A stretch of DNA of 64,000 nucleotides from Sphingobacterium paucimobilis HER1398 (lineage in GTDB: Bacteria > Bacteroidota > Bacteroidia > Sphingobacteriales > Sphingobacteriaceae). The stretch's first letter is position 1, and each line of letters starts with the position of its first letter. A program made the translations under genes and the position numbers. Under the pieces are notes generated by a model. The model was not told the DNA's origin. It ran no database searches and saw nothing but the letters and a program-made list of their open reading frames with translations. Below are positions 44,280 through 52,265 of the stretch, piece after piece. The stretch is taken from assembly GCF_000416985.1 (NCBI RefSeq), contig NZ_ATDL01000014.1, positions 1 through 64,000 of the forward strand. Reading direction: 5' to 3'.

Positions 44280-44309
44280 AGATTGATATTGAAAGGCAGA
44301 AAGATTTTA

Positions 44310-44360
44310 CACCGTCATCTCGACCCTATGGGGGGCTCCTCGTCGATCGAGATGACGGTA
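44310..44360. repeat. REP-like palindromic element
   Basis: ACCGTCATCTCGA and TCGAGATGACGGT form a 13-bp stem around a 23-nt GC-rich loop. The core GTCATCTCGACC is like the dispersed palindromic repeats found in many Bacteroidota genomes. It lies between convergent genes, where such elements often act as terminators. Confidence 0.65.
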
Positions 44361-44365
44361 ACAGT

Positions 44366-46102
44366 TTAATTTTTAGATAGCCATATATCACCCAAGGCAC
44401 TTACTTTGGGGTCTTCATTTGAAATAGCTTCAATACTAAATGCTTTTTTATCGGACAAGCGTGCAGTGATGTCCAGACTGTTTATTATGCCGTCTCGAGC
44501 TATGAGTACATGTAGGATGTCGCCGTCTTTTGCTCGCGTTAGGATGTAATCAAGAGCTTTTCCTAGTGGGTCTATGCGGTGCCCGTTTATAGCGATTAAC
44601 TCATCTTCAACGTTTAGGCCCCCTACCCAAGCTCCAGAGTTACGGTCTACCTGTTTAATAATACTTTTTCCATCGCTAAAGACGACTTTTACACCTAATG
44701 TCGTGTGATTCTGATTGGCATTCTGGTCGATTAGCTGGTAGCCGACACGATTAAAATAGGTGTTGTAATCCAGCTCTTCCAACCGATGTGCGGCCTGAAA
44801 TATTTCTCGAAGGCTGACACCCGTTACTTTTTCTGCTAATTGTAGGAGTTCTTCTTCTTCGAATCCTCTGTTTTCAATCAGGTAAAACTGTTTATAGGCA
44901 GCTTTAAGTACATCGTCCAAGCGATATTGACCCTGTGTGTCTGCAATGATTTTGATATCCATGGCGACGGCAAGCATTGCTCCTTTATTATAATAGGAAA
45001 TGCTGGTATTGTGTGAGTTTTCGTCAGGTCTGTATTGTTTGATCCAAGTGTCAAAACTGGACATCGCTGCACTCTGCAGCTCGTATCCGGGTCTATTGTA
45101 GACCGTGTTGAAGTCTATTGCTAGCTGTTGTAGATACTCGCGTTCGTTGTAAAAACCGCATCTACGGATAATGAGGTTGTCGTAATAAGAGGTGAAACCT
45201 TCCATGATCCACAAACCGGTCGTGTAATTTTCCTGCTCGTAGTCAAAAGGACCCAAGGCTTTGGGACGTAGGCGTTTTACATTCCAAAGGTGGAAATATT
45301 CATGTGCAACCAGGCTCAGGTATCCTTTGTAGGTGCTGGGCTGGCTATAGGTATATCTTGATGCGGCGAGTATGGTCGAATTGAGGTGTTCTAATCCTCC
45401 ATGTGCACTCTGATAATTGTGCGTGACGAAGGTGTAGTGCTGGTTGGGGTTGGATCCCCAAATTCGGTTTTCTTCCGCTACTATTTTTGTAACGTCTGCA
45501 GTGAGTTGTTCACGGTCGTAATCTGCGAATCCAACCATTGCAAACTCGTGTGGTACGCCTTCTACTTCGAAGGTCCAACTGTCTTGGTTGCCTATTTCTA
45601 GGGGACTGTCGTAGAGAATGTCGAAATTAGCTGCACTGTAACTGTTCAAGTTATCTTCAGGTTCCAATCCTGTTGATATCTTACTCCAATGAGAAGGGAG
45701 ATTTACAGTTACCAGACAGGGGAGATGTAGATGGTCATGAACATACATGAAAACTCCTACAGGACTAAGAAATGCATGTGAATAATCGATATGACTGGTG
45801 CGGACGGAATTTTCGAATGCGTAAACTGCATATGTAATGATAATGTCGCTTTTTTTATGTTCTACTCTCCAGGTATTTTTACTTGTTTTATATGCTTTCA
45901 GTTCTTTGCCGTCCGTTGATGAAGCAGAAAAACGCTCTACATTCTTCGGGTATTCGCGAATCAGATAAGAACCAGGCGCCCATACGGGCATTTTCAAATC
46001 TAAATAGTCTAAGGAAGCAAATGATTTAATATGCATCTGTACTTCTACATAATGTGCCTGTGGTTCGCTGAAGGAAAGTGTAAAGTGAATAGAGGGGGTC
46101 AT
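44366..46102 (-). CDS. M61 family metallopeptidase with PDZ domain
   Basis: 578 residues, no signal peptide. The gluzincin zinc motif HEYFH is at 267-271 in LVAHEYFHLWNVKRLRP, with the third ligand probably the Glu of IMEGFTSYYD about 24 residues later. The N-terminal third is beta-rich (MxFSEPxxHYVEV start), and a C-terminal PDZ domain (about 470-560, VGGLNVEDELIAINGHRI) is present, as in glycyl aminopeptidases. The lack of an export signal suggests a cytosolic enzyme. Candidate -7 box at 46155-46162, divergent from the sugar kinase gene. Confidence 0.9.
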   Translation of the reverse strand: MTPSIHFTLSFSEPQAHYVEVQMHIKSFASLDYLDLKMPVWAPGSYLIREYPKNVERFSASSTDGKELKAYKTSKNTWRVEHKKSDIIITYAVYAFENSVRTSHIDYSHAFLSPVGVFMYVHDHLHLPCLVTVNLPSHWSKISTGLEPEDNLNSYSAANFDILYDSPLEIGNQDSWTFEVEGVPHEFAMVGFADYDREQLTADVTKIVAEENRIWGSNPNQHYTFVTHNYQSAHGGLEHLNSTILAASRYTYSQPSTYKGYLSLVAHEYFHLWNVKRLRPKALGPFDYEQENYTTGLWIMEGFTSYYDNLIIRRCGFYNEREYLQQLAIDFNTVYNRPGYELQSAAMSSFDTWIKQYRPDENSHNTSISYYNKGAMLAVAMDIKIIADTQGQYRLDDVLKAAYKQFYLIENRGFEEEELLQLAEKVTGVSLREIFQAAHRLEELDYNTYFNRVGYQLIDQNANQNHTTLGVKVVFSDGKSIIKQVDRNSGAWVGGLNVEDELIAINGHRIDPLGKALDYILTRAKDGDILHVLIARDGIINSLDITARLSDKKAFSIEAISNEDPKVSALGDIWLSKN

Positions 46103-46154
46103 ATGGTAAAATAAGTTGTTCTGTTGTATGGTGGGCTTGTTTTATTGCCTGATT

Positions 46155-46162
46155 CAAAGGTA
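46155..46162 (-). promoter_or_regulatory. Candidate -7 box of the M61 peptidase gene
   Basis: The minus strand reads TACCTTTG, 53 bp before the peptidase start. Confidence 0.5.
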
Positions 46163-46257
46163 GGGGTAATGATATGGAGTTCAAAATTATATCTGATATA
46201 TAAAAACTTACGAAAGCAGGGGATTTTTTCATTTAGGTATTGGTGAATGCAAAGCAT

Positions 46258-46282
46258 TTTATCTAAGTTTGACTTAGATAAA
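46258..46282 (+). promoter_or_regulatory. 25-bp palindrome overlapping a -7 box (sugar kinase promoter)
   Basis: TTTATCTAAG and CTTAGATAAA flank a 5-nt centre (TTTGA). The -7 box TAAGTTTG (46264-46271) is inside it. The perfect 10-bp arms overlapping the promoter make this a strong candidate for a repressor site of the kinase gene at 46310. Confidence 0.6.
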
Positions 46283-46309
46283 TATTGTTGTTTGTTAAAG
46301 TGTTAAAGA

Positions 46310-47173
46310 ATGATTTTAGTTGCTGATAGTGGCTCTTCCAGTTCAGATTGGATGTTAAATGTACCTGATAGTGCTCCTTTGTTCTTTAAGACAAAAGGAT
46401 TAAATCCTTTTTTTGTCAATGAGAAGGAAATTGAAAAGGTATTGAAGGATGTACCTGAGATTATCCCTTATATTGATGAAATAAAAGAGGTTTACTTTTT
46501 TGGGGCAGGGTGTATCACGCCGGACCGAAGAGAGATTGTCTCGAATGCTTTAACGGTATTATTTCCAAAAGCATTCGTGTCCGTCGAATCGGATTTATTA
46601 GGGGCAGCTTTTGCTACTTGTGGCTTGACAAGGGGACTTGTGGCGACATTGGGAACGGGATCTGATATCAGTTATTATGATGGAGAAAATCTGTTGACTA
46701 GTCATCATGGAAATGGTTACGTGCTAGGTGACGAAGGGTCTGGTGCTTGGTTTGGTAAGGTTTTGATAACAAGTTTTTTGTATGGGTCTATGCCGCGTGA
46801 TTTGTCTAGACTTTTTGAGGAAAAATATCATGTCACGAAAGATATTGTCATCAAAAATGTATATCAGCGGGACAGACCGAACTCTTATCTTGCTTCCTTT
46901 ATGCCGTTTATGTCAGAAAATAGAGCTCACCCTTATGTGGATAAACTATTGACAGATGGTTTTGATGAGTTTGTACGTACGAATATCATGACCTATCCCA
47001 GTTTTTGGGAGTACAAATGTAATTTCGTTGGTAGTATTGCTTATGTATTTGATATGCATCTCCAGGCCGTATGTAATCTACATGGGGTAGAAGTTGGAAA
47101 GATATTGCGTTCGCCAATAGAACAGATATTTCATTTTATTATACAGCGAGAAGCGAGTAGTGTTGGTTTTTAG
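46310..47173 (+). CDS. BadF/NagK-type sugar kinase, copy 1
   Basis: 287 residues, ASKHA (BadF/BadG/BcrA) ATPase fold. The first phosphate loop reads DSGSSSSDW (6-14), then ATLGTGSDISYYDG, the GYVLGDEGSGAWFGK loop and the C-terminal NFVGSIAYVF. N-acetylglucosamine kinases of eukaryotic and Bacteroidota type share this set, so it probably phosphorylates GlcNAc or another amino sugar. A close relative is encoded at 51213-52070; here the P-loop Thr/Lys (STKT in the paralogue) is replaced by Ser. A palindrome overlaps its promoter; the glutathione peroxidase gene follows after 20 bp. Confidence 0.82.
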   Translation: MILVADSGSSSSDWMLNVPDSAPLFFKTKGLNPFFVNEKEIEKVLKDVPEIIPYIDEIKEVYFFGAGCITPDRREIVSNALTVLFPKAFVSVESDLLGAAFATCGLTRGLVATLGTGSDISYYDGENLLTSHHGNGYVLGDEGSGAWFGKVLITSFLYGSMPRDLSRLFEEKYHVTKDIVIKNVYQRDRPNSYLASFMPFMSENRAHPYVDKLLTDGFDEFVRTNIMTYPSFWEYKCNFVGSIAYVFDMHLQAVCNLHGVEVGKILRSPIEQIFHFIIQREASSVGF

Positions 47174-47193
47174 ATTATAAAAAAAAGTTAGTT

Positions 47194-47706
47194 ATGTTTA
47201 CAGTTGCATTGATTATGGTACTTCATATGATTGTACCATCACAGACCATTTATGATTTTTCTTTTACTTCTATCGATGGAAAGAAAGTGGAATTATCAGA
47301 GTTTAAAGGTAAAAAAATTCTGATTGTGAATACTGCTTCTAAATGTGGTTTTACAAAACAATATAAAGATTTGCAGGAGCTTCATAAATTGTATGGTGAT
47401 AATTTGGCTATCATTGGTTTTCCTGCGAATAATTTTGGTAATCAAGAGCCAGGAGCTAATACGGATATAAAAGAGTTTTGTCAGGAAAACTACGGCGTGA
47501 GTTTTCTTATGGCAGAAAAGGTGGACGTAAAAGGAGATAATATCCATCCGTTATTTAAATTTTTGATAGAACAGCCTAATCCTGATTTTACAGGAGCTAT
47601 CAAATGGAACTTTGAAAAGTTTCTTATTGATGAAAATGGAAAGCTGATCCATAGGTATCGGTCACAGGTCAATCCTATGGATATGGTATTGACAGGACAG
47701 TTATAA
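47194..47706 (+). CDS. Glutathione peroxidase family protein
   Basis: 170 residues. The peroxidatic Cys51 lies in VNTASKCGFT; the partner Gln is in FPANNFGNQEPG and the Trp/Asn pair in KWNFEKFLID. Bacterial Cys-type members mostly use thioredoxin to reduce peroxides. The N-terminal 15 residues (ALIMVLHMIVPSQ) are hydrophobic and may form an export signal, placing it in the periplasm. It begins 20 bp after the kinase gene and is followed by a terminator. Confidence 0.92.
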   Translation: MFTVALIMVLHMIVPSQTIYDFSFTSIDGKKVELSEFKGKKILIVNTASKCGFTKQYKDLQELHKLYGDNLAIIGFPANNFGNQEPGANTDIKEFCQENYGVSFLMAEKVDVKGDNIHPLFKFLIEQPNPDFTGAIKWNFEKFLIDENGKLIHRYRSQVNPMDMVLTGQL

Positions 47707-47738
47707 AAAAAACACTCTTGATGGGCAAGAGTGTTTTT
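47705..47738 (+). terminator. Terminator after the glutathione peroxidase gene
   Basis: AAACACTCTTG and CAAGAGTGTTT form a stem around a 5-nt loop, ending in TTTTT. Confidence 0.88.
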
Positions 47739-47846
47739 AACTAACCAATTTTTAACCTAAATTTTGATGAAACTCATCTTTATGAAGTACACTACAAATG
47801 TACGGTGCTACTTGTGTATTTAGGGTTACTTAAAATTAAGTTTGTG

Positions 47847-48431
47847 TTAAATATCTTGGATATCGCTATAGCAATATCGACACAGTGGTTCATAGCTTTC
47901 TTTTTCGCCTAATAATAGAACGTTCTCATCTGCAGTGATTCGGTGGGAATAAGTGGCTGGTGCTCCGCATCGGACACATACGGCATGTACTTTTGTGATA
48001 TGCTCGGCTATGGCTAGAAGAGCAGGGATTGGACCGAAGGGCTTGCCTTGAAAATCCATATCTAGCCCGGCTGCGATTACTCGAACCCCGCGATTTGCTA
48101 ATTTTGTACATACATTTGGAAGTTCGTCGTCAAAAAACTGAGCTTCGTCAATTCCTACCACTTTGATATCACTGCCCAATAGTAGTATAGCTGAAGAATG
48201 ATTGACTGGAGTGGACGGTATACTGTTGCTGTCGTGTGATACCACTTCTTTTTCTGCGTATCGTATATCTATAGAGGGTTTGAATATTTCGACTGGGAGT
48301 TTTGCAAATTGTGCCCGTCTCATTCTTCGTATCAGTTCTTCGGTCTTGCCGGAAAACATCGATCCACAAATGACTTCGATACTGCCTGTCTGCCTATCTC
48401 TTCTATTGAAATACTGTTCGGAAAATAACAT
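47847..48431 (-). CDS. tdk: Thymidine kinase
   Basis: 194 residues. Walker A GSMFSGKT (23-30), the catalytic Glu in GIDEAQFF, and the C-terminal zinc ligands in [13 protein letters not shown] and CRYC. Type II (human TK1-like) enzyme that phosphorylates thymidine with ATP in pyrimidine salvage. Normal length. It is divergent from the 280-residue protein gene with about 145 bp between them. Confidence 0.96.
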   Translation of the reverse strand: MLFSEQYFNRRDRQTGSIEVICGSMFSGKTEELIRRMRRAQFAKLPVEIFKPSIDIRYAEKEVVSHDSNSIPSTPVNHSSAILLLGSDIKVVGIDEAQFFDDELPNVCTKLANRGVRVIAAGLDMDFQGKPFGPIPALLAIAEHITKVHAVCVRCGAPATYSHRITADENVLLLGEKESYEPLCRYCYSDIQDI

Positions 48432-48518
48432 AATAACTTTTTATAAAAACGTGCGTCTGGAACTGTTAATATATTACAAATCCGTACTTACAACAGCACG
48501 AATATCGAAATTATATCT

Positions 48519-48526
48519 TATTTTTG
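48519..48526 (+). promoter_or_regulatory. Candidate -7 box of the 280-residue protein gene
   Basis: TATTTTTG matches TAnnTTTG, 50 bp before the ATG at 48577. Confidence 0.45.
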
Positions 48527-48576
48527 ATGTATATACAAGGTAAGAACCTAGTGTCATTTAAAAAAAAACGATATTT

Positions 48577-49419
48577 ATGGCTAAGTCAAAAGATCAATTG
48601 CTTGCGAAGATAGATAACCTTCTTTCTGATATTAATTCCAAATATGAATCACTAAAGTCTAATGAATATTTCGATGCTGTCGAGCTTACTCTATTAGAGG
48701 GAGATATCGATTATTTGTCAAATCATATTAAAGCACTTGGGTATTTTGCGGACATTGAATATGAGCAAGAGATTGTATATGAAACATTGCCGCCACTTGT
48801 GTCCCCAGAGGATCAAGAGGTGCAGCCTGCTGTACAGAGAGAAGTGCCTGAAAAAGTCATCGTATCGGAAAAATCTTCTTCTGAAGAAAGAGATAATTTA
48901 AGTTTTACCTCGGTTATTTCGGAAGAAGAGATGGTAATTGCGCCTAAAAACGAATACCTGCAAGAAGAGGCGCCATTGCCGCAGAAGGAGGAAACTGTAG
49001 TACGCGAAGTAATCGAGGAGGAAAAAGTATTGGTTGTTGAGCAGGTAGAGGTTAAAGTAGAGACCATAAAGCAAGAAGAACATACTTCACGACCAATGAC
49101 TATCAATGAATTAATTCAGCAACAACGGCAAGCTGGTGTAAATATGACCCAACAGTTCCAAACGTCAAATGGACAGGAGCGTGTGGTGGATTTGAAATCT
49201 GCAGTGAGTCTAAATGATAAATTGTTGTTCATAAAAGATTTGTTCAATGGTTACAGTCTGGCTTACAGTGAAGCTTTGGAATTGTTGAACCGATTAAATG
49301 ATTTTGCCGAAGCAGATGCTTTTTTGCAGTCGAATTATGCCTTGAAAAATGGCTGGTCAGAAAAACCTCAGACTGTGGATAAGTTTTATATTCTATTGAG
49401 GAAAAAGTTTTCTAATTAA
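48577..49419 (+). CDS. Conserved Bacteroidota hypothetical protein, acidic with a C-terminal domain
   Basis: 280 residues, no signal peptide. A short helical N-terminus (LAKIDNLLSDINSKYESLK) is followed by a long Glu-rich, low-complexity linker (about 75-165) and a conserved C-terminal segment (about 205-278, SLNDKLLFIKDLFNGYSLAY). I recognise this C-terminal pattern from Bacteroidota proteins of unknown function. No catalytic motif is visible. The layout looks like a scaffold or adaptor protein (inference). A bidirectional terminator follows. Confidence 0.75.
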   Translation: MAKSKDQLLAKIDNLLSDINSKYESLKSNEYFDAVELTLLEGDIDYLSNHIKALGYFADIEYEQEIVYETLPPLVSPEDQEVQPAVQREVPEKVIVSEKSSSEERDNLSFTSVISEEEMVIAPKNEYLQEEAPLPQKEETVVREVIEEEKVLVVEQVEVKVETIKQEEHTSRPMTINELIQQQRQAGVNMTQQFQTSNGQERVVDLKSAVSLNDKLLFIKDLFNGYSLAYSEALELLNRLNDFAEADAFLQSNYALKNGWSEKPQTVDKFYILLRKKFSN

Positions 49420-49427
49420 AATGTAGC

Positions 49428-49469
49428 ATAATAAAGAAGGCATCTTTTTCGAGATGCCTTCTTTATTAT
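49428..49469. terminator. Bidirectional terminator between convergent genes
   Basis: An 18-bp perfect stem (core AAGAAGGCATCT/AGATGCCTTCTT) with a 6-nt loop lies between the convergent genes at 48577 and 49483. Confidence 0.88.
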
Positions 49470-49482
49470 AGCTCAAGGTGTA

Positions 49483-49965
49483 CTAATTGAGATCAAACTT
49501 GATCCAATCGGAACCATTCCGGCCAAAAATAAAGTATTTGGGCTGGATGATTTCTGCTAATATCTCTACATCTTGTAGGTAAGTGTTTTCGTTTTCGTCG
49601 AATTGGGCTGTTTGGACAATATATACATGGTTGTTTGTTATCGCTTTGCTGCCAGCATGTCGGTTGAGAAAATCTGGCATCGTTCCATACAGGCTTTCAT
49701 CTCGTTGGAGTATAATGAAGATAGCGATGTCGTCTTGTAAACTGTTGGTTAAATTGCCTCCGGCTACTTTTACTTTTTCCTGAAGTATGGGTGAATAGCT
49801 GCTTTGGAAATCATTGTTTTGATCTACGATACAGACGGAGGGAATGGCATCTGCTGTCAGAAACTTTAGTTTATGGATAATGGTGTCGATTTCTTCCTCC
49901 CAATATTCTGCCAATGCATCGTCTTGTCGTCTTAACGTAGCTATTATCTCCTTGTATTTTGTCAT
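49483..49965 (-). CDS. Hypothetical protein, possibly related to metal-chelate binding proteins
   Basis: 160 residues without signal peptide. The pattern of a central VCIVDQNN strand, DIAIFIILQRDES and a C-terminal ILAEIIQPKYF recalls the periplasmic-binding fold of TroA/BtuF-type proteins (the end of which reads EILAEIIHP), but only a part is seen and the protein looks cytosolic. A perfect -7 box is so close (49970-49977) that the mRNA may be almost leaderless. No firm function can be given. Confidence 0.65.
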   Translation of the reverse strand: MTKYKEIIATLRRQDDALAEYWEEEIDTIIHKLKFLTADAIPSVCIVDQNNDFQSSYSPILQEKVKVAGGNLTNSLQDDIAIFIILQRDESLYGTMPDFLNRHAGSKAITNNHVYIVQTAQFDENENTYLQDVEILAEIIQPKYFIFGRNGSDWIKFDLN

Positions 49966-49969
49966 GGTA

Positions 49970-49977
49970 CAAATTTA
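49970..49977 (-). promoter_or_regulatory. Candidate -7 box just before the 160-residue protein gene
   Basis: The minus strand reads TAAATTTG, ending only 4 bp before the ATG. If real, transcription starts at or near the start codon (leaderless). Confidence 0.35.
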
Positions 49978-50127
49978 AGAAGGGTGAAGATATAAACCTA
50001 ATTCTGTTCGTTATTTTGAGCTGCAATCTTGATTTCGTATTTTGGTCGTAGAAATGCGTAAGTACTGTTTCTGTGGAGTACTGGTGTTTATACAGAATTA
50101 CTAGGTATATAAAATAAACAAAATACT

Positions 50128-50442
50128 ATGTTTGATAAGTTGTTCCAAGCGCAACAAAAGGCGCAGGAGATTAAGTCCAGGTTGGATAATATTTCGGTAT
50201 CGGCAGAGGCTGAAGGAGGAAAGGTCCGTGTTGTCGCAACGGCCAATAAAGAGATAAAGGAGATTGTTATCAGTGATCAACTCTTTGAAGAAGGGGACAA
50301 AGAGCAGATTGAAGATCTTTTGTTGGTCGCTCTTAATAAAGCTTTGGCTCAGGCAGAGAATGTCAGTCAGACCGAGATGCAGGCAGCAACACAGGATATG
50401 TTTGGTGGATTGGGCGGTTTAGGTAACCTTTTTAATAAATAA
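50128..50442 (+). CDS. YbaB/EbfC family nucleoid-associated protein
   Basis: 104 residues. N-terminal helix rich in Gln/Lys (LFQAQQKAQEIKSRLDNI), the central VRVVATANKEIKEIVISDQ sheet and a Gly-rich C-terminus (MFGGLGGLGNLF) are the family signature. YbaB dimers bind DNA and are often encoded near recR or dnaX, which is not so here. The UPF0173 gene follows at 17 bp and is probably co-transcribed. Confidence 0.92.
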   Translation: MFDKLFQAQQKAQEIKSRLDNISVSAEAEGGKVRVVATANKEIKEIVISDQLFEEGDKEQIEDLLLVALNKALAQAENVSQTEMQAATQDMFGGLGGLGNLFNK

Positions 50443-50459
50443 TAATCGGTTTTTTCAGT

Positions 50460-51158
50460 ATGAACAGTAATACAATAAGTGCTCGTTTTTTAGGGCAGTC
50501 CTGTGTGGAGTTTGATTTTAATGGTACAAGGGTGCTTTTGGATCCTTTTATTTCTTTCAACCCTTTGGCGAAAGATGTGGATATGCAATCATTGAGACCT
50601 TCGTACATTTTTCTTAGTCACGGACATCTTGATCACATTGCGGATATGGCTGAAATTCAGAAAAACAGCGGAGCAACAGTGGCTGCCATTGTGGAAACGG
50701 CGGCATGGGTAAGAGAACAAGGTGTTCCGGAGGAAAAGGTGCTGGAATTTAATTTTGGAGGGACTTTAAATCTTCCTTTTGGAAAAGTGAAAATGGTATA
50801 TGCACTACATACGAATTCGAGACCGGACGGGCAGTATGGTGGTGTGCCTTGTGGATTTGTCTTCTTTGTGGGCGATAAGAAAATTTATTTTGCAGGGGAT
50901 ACAGCGCTTACCCTAGAAATGAAACTCTTGGAAGATCTGCAGTTGGATTGGGCATTTTTACCTATAGGCGGACATTATACCATGGATATGTACGATGCGG
51001 TCAAAGCTTCGAAATTGATCAACTGCAAGCAGATCATAGGTATTCATTATGATACGTTTCCGCCAATTTCTATTGATAAGGATGAGGCTAGACAGGTTTT
51101 CTCTGAAGAAGGCTTAACTTTGCACTTGCCCGCTATAGGAGATACAGTTGCGCTATAA
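50460..51158 (+). CDS. Metal-dependent hydrolase (UPF0173 family)
   Basis: 232 residues, metallo-beta-lactamase fold. The metal motif SHGHLDH (53-59) is present with further ligands in LHTNSRPDG, FAGDTALT and the final GIHYDTFPPI. UPF0173 proteins are cytosolic hydrolases of unknown substrate. It begins 17 bp after the YbaB gene and ends in a strong terminator. Confidence 0.9.
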   Translation: MNSNTISARFLGQSCVEFDFNGTRVLLDPFISFNPLAKDVDMQSLRPSYIFLSHGHLDHIADMAEIQKNSGATVAAIVETAAWVREQGVPEEKVLEFNFGGTLNLPFGKVKMVYALHTNSRPDGQYGGVPCGFVFFVGDKKIYFAGDTALTLEMKLLEDLQLDWAFLPIGGHYTMDMYDAVKASKLINCKQIIGIHYDTFPPISIDKDEARQVFSEEGLTLHLPAIGDTVAL

Positions 51159-51198
51159 AATAAAAGAGGATCATCTGTGTGATCCTCTTTTATTTTAT
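51155..51198. terminator. Bidirectional terminator
   Basis: A 19-bp perfect stem (core AAGAGGATCA/TGATCCTCTT) with a 6-nt loop and A/T-rich ends lies between the UPF0173 gene and the convergent sugar kinase gene. Confidence 0.88.
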
Positions 51199-51212
51199 AG
51201 AATAGATTCTGT

Positions 51213-52070
51213 CTAGTTACCTAGTGATCTGTCAATATGAAATTTTACTAAGTCGTCAATAGGGGAACGTAGGATCTTACCTATTTTCATTCCGTATTGC
51301 AAGGCTTTCTCTTCCAATACATTTCTGAAATTATAACCCACGGAACCGATACAGTTGAACGTATAGTTTTGATAGTCTGGATATTTGCTCACCAAGTTTG
51401 CGAAAAATGCTTCAAAGGAGTCGTCAACTATTTGGCGTGTATATTCTATATTGACATTGTTGTCATAGACGAATTTGCTGAAACTAGCACAAAAACGATT
51501 TGCTAATGGTTTTGTGTAGACACTGTCCATGATTTCGTCAGGAGTTAATTTATAGGTTTCAAAGAAGACTTTGGAGACATCTTCTGGCATCAGGCCACGG
51601 ACAAAGTCTGTCAATAGTTTTTTGCCGATGTATGATCCCGATCCCTCGTCTCCTAGAATATATGCAGCAGAGTTAATGTTGTGGGTAATTTCGTTGCCAT
51701 CGTAGATACAGCTGTTGGTTCCAGTGCCCAATATAGCTGCAAAACCAGATTCTTTACCTAATAGGGCTCTTGCGGCAGCAAGTAGGTCATGCCCGATTTC
51801 AATTTTTGCATTTGGAAATAATACGCGGAAAGCCTCTTCGACAATCTTAGCTTTTTCTTCGTTATGTACACCTGCGCCGTAGTAATTAACTTCTGTTATC
51901 TTATCTAAAGGAAGGTCTTGGGGCAATCCCTTTTTTAGTGAGTTTACAATGTAGTCACTTCCTACGAAATAGGGGTTATAGCCCTCTGTATTGAAATAGA
52001 TTTTTTTTTGATTATCATCTAATAGGCACCAATTGGTTTTGGTTGAACCTCCATCTGCAATAATGATCAT
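51213..52070 (-). CDS. BadF/NagK-type sugar kinase, copy 2
   Basis: 285 residues, paralogue of the kinase at 46310-47173. Phosphate loop DGGSTKTNW (6-14), AAILGTGTNSCIYDG, the YILGDEGSGSYIGK loop and NCIGSVGYNF at the end. The standard DGGSTKT loop is intact, unlike copy 1. GlcNAc or a related amino sugar is the likely substrate. It sits next to a FucP-type MFS carrier gene on the same strand but behind a terminator, so the two are not in one operon. Confidence 0.86.
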   Translation of the reverse strand: MIIIADGGSTKTNWCLLDDNQKKIYFNTEGYNPYFVGSDYIVNSLKKGLPQDLPLDKITEVNYYGAGVHNEEKAKIVEEAFRVLFPNAKIEIGHDLLAAARALLGKESGFAAILGTGTNSCIYDGNEITHNINSAAYILGDEGSGSYIGKKLLTDFVRGLMPEDVSKVFFETYKLTPDEIMDSVYTKPLANRFCASFSKFVYDNNVNIEYTRQIVDDSFEAFFANLVSKYPDYQNYTFNCIGSVGYNFRNVLEEKALQYGMKIGKILRSPIDDLVKFHIDRSLGN

Positions 52071-52188
52071 TCTAGTTTGTTTTAGTCCAGTAATTCAAAT
52101 GTTTATATGCACCTCGAAGATACATTTTTATTAACAAATATCCATGATAAACTATTGTAATATTTTGAGAATAAATGCTTAAAAGCCG

Positions 52189-52228
52189 AAAAAACGCCCT
52201 TGTTTTTAGTTTAAGGGCGTTTTTTTTA
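52189..52228 (-). terminator. Terminator after the MFS transporter gene
   Basis: ACGCCCTT and AAGGGCGT form a stem around a 10-nt loop; on the minus strand a TTTTTT run follows. It lies 38 bp beyond the MFS stop. Confidence 0.82.
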
Positions 52229-52265
52229 TTTAAAACTTAGTGTAAAAAGTACAATTAGTTTTTGT

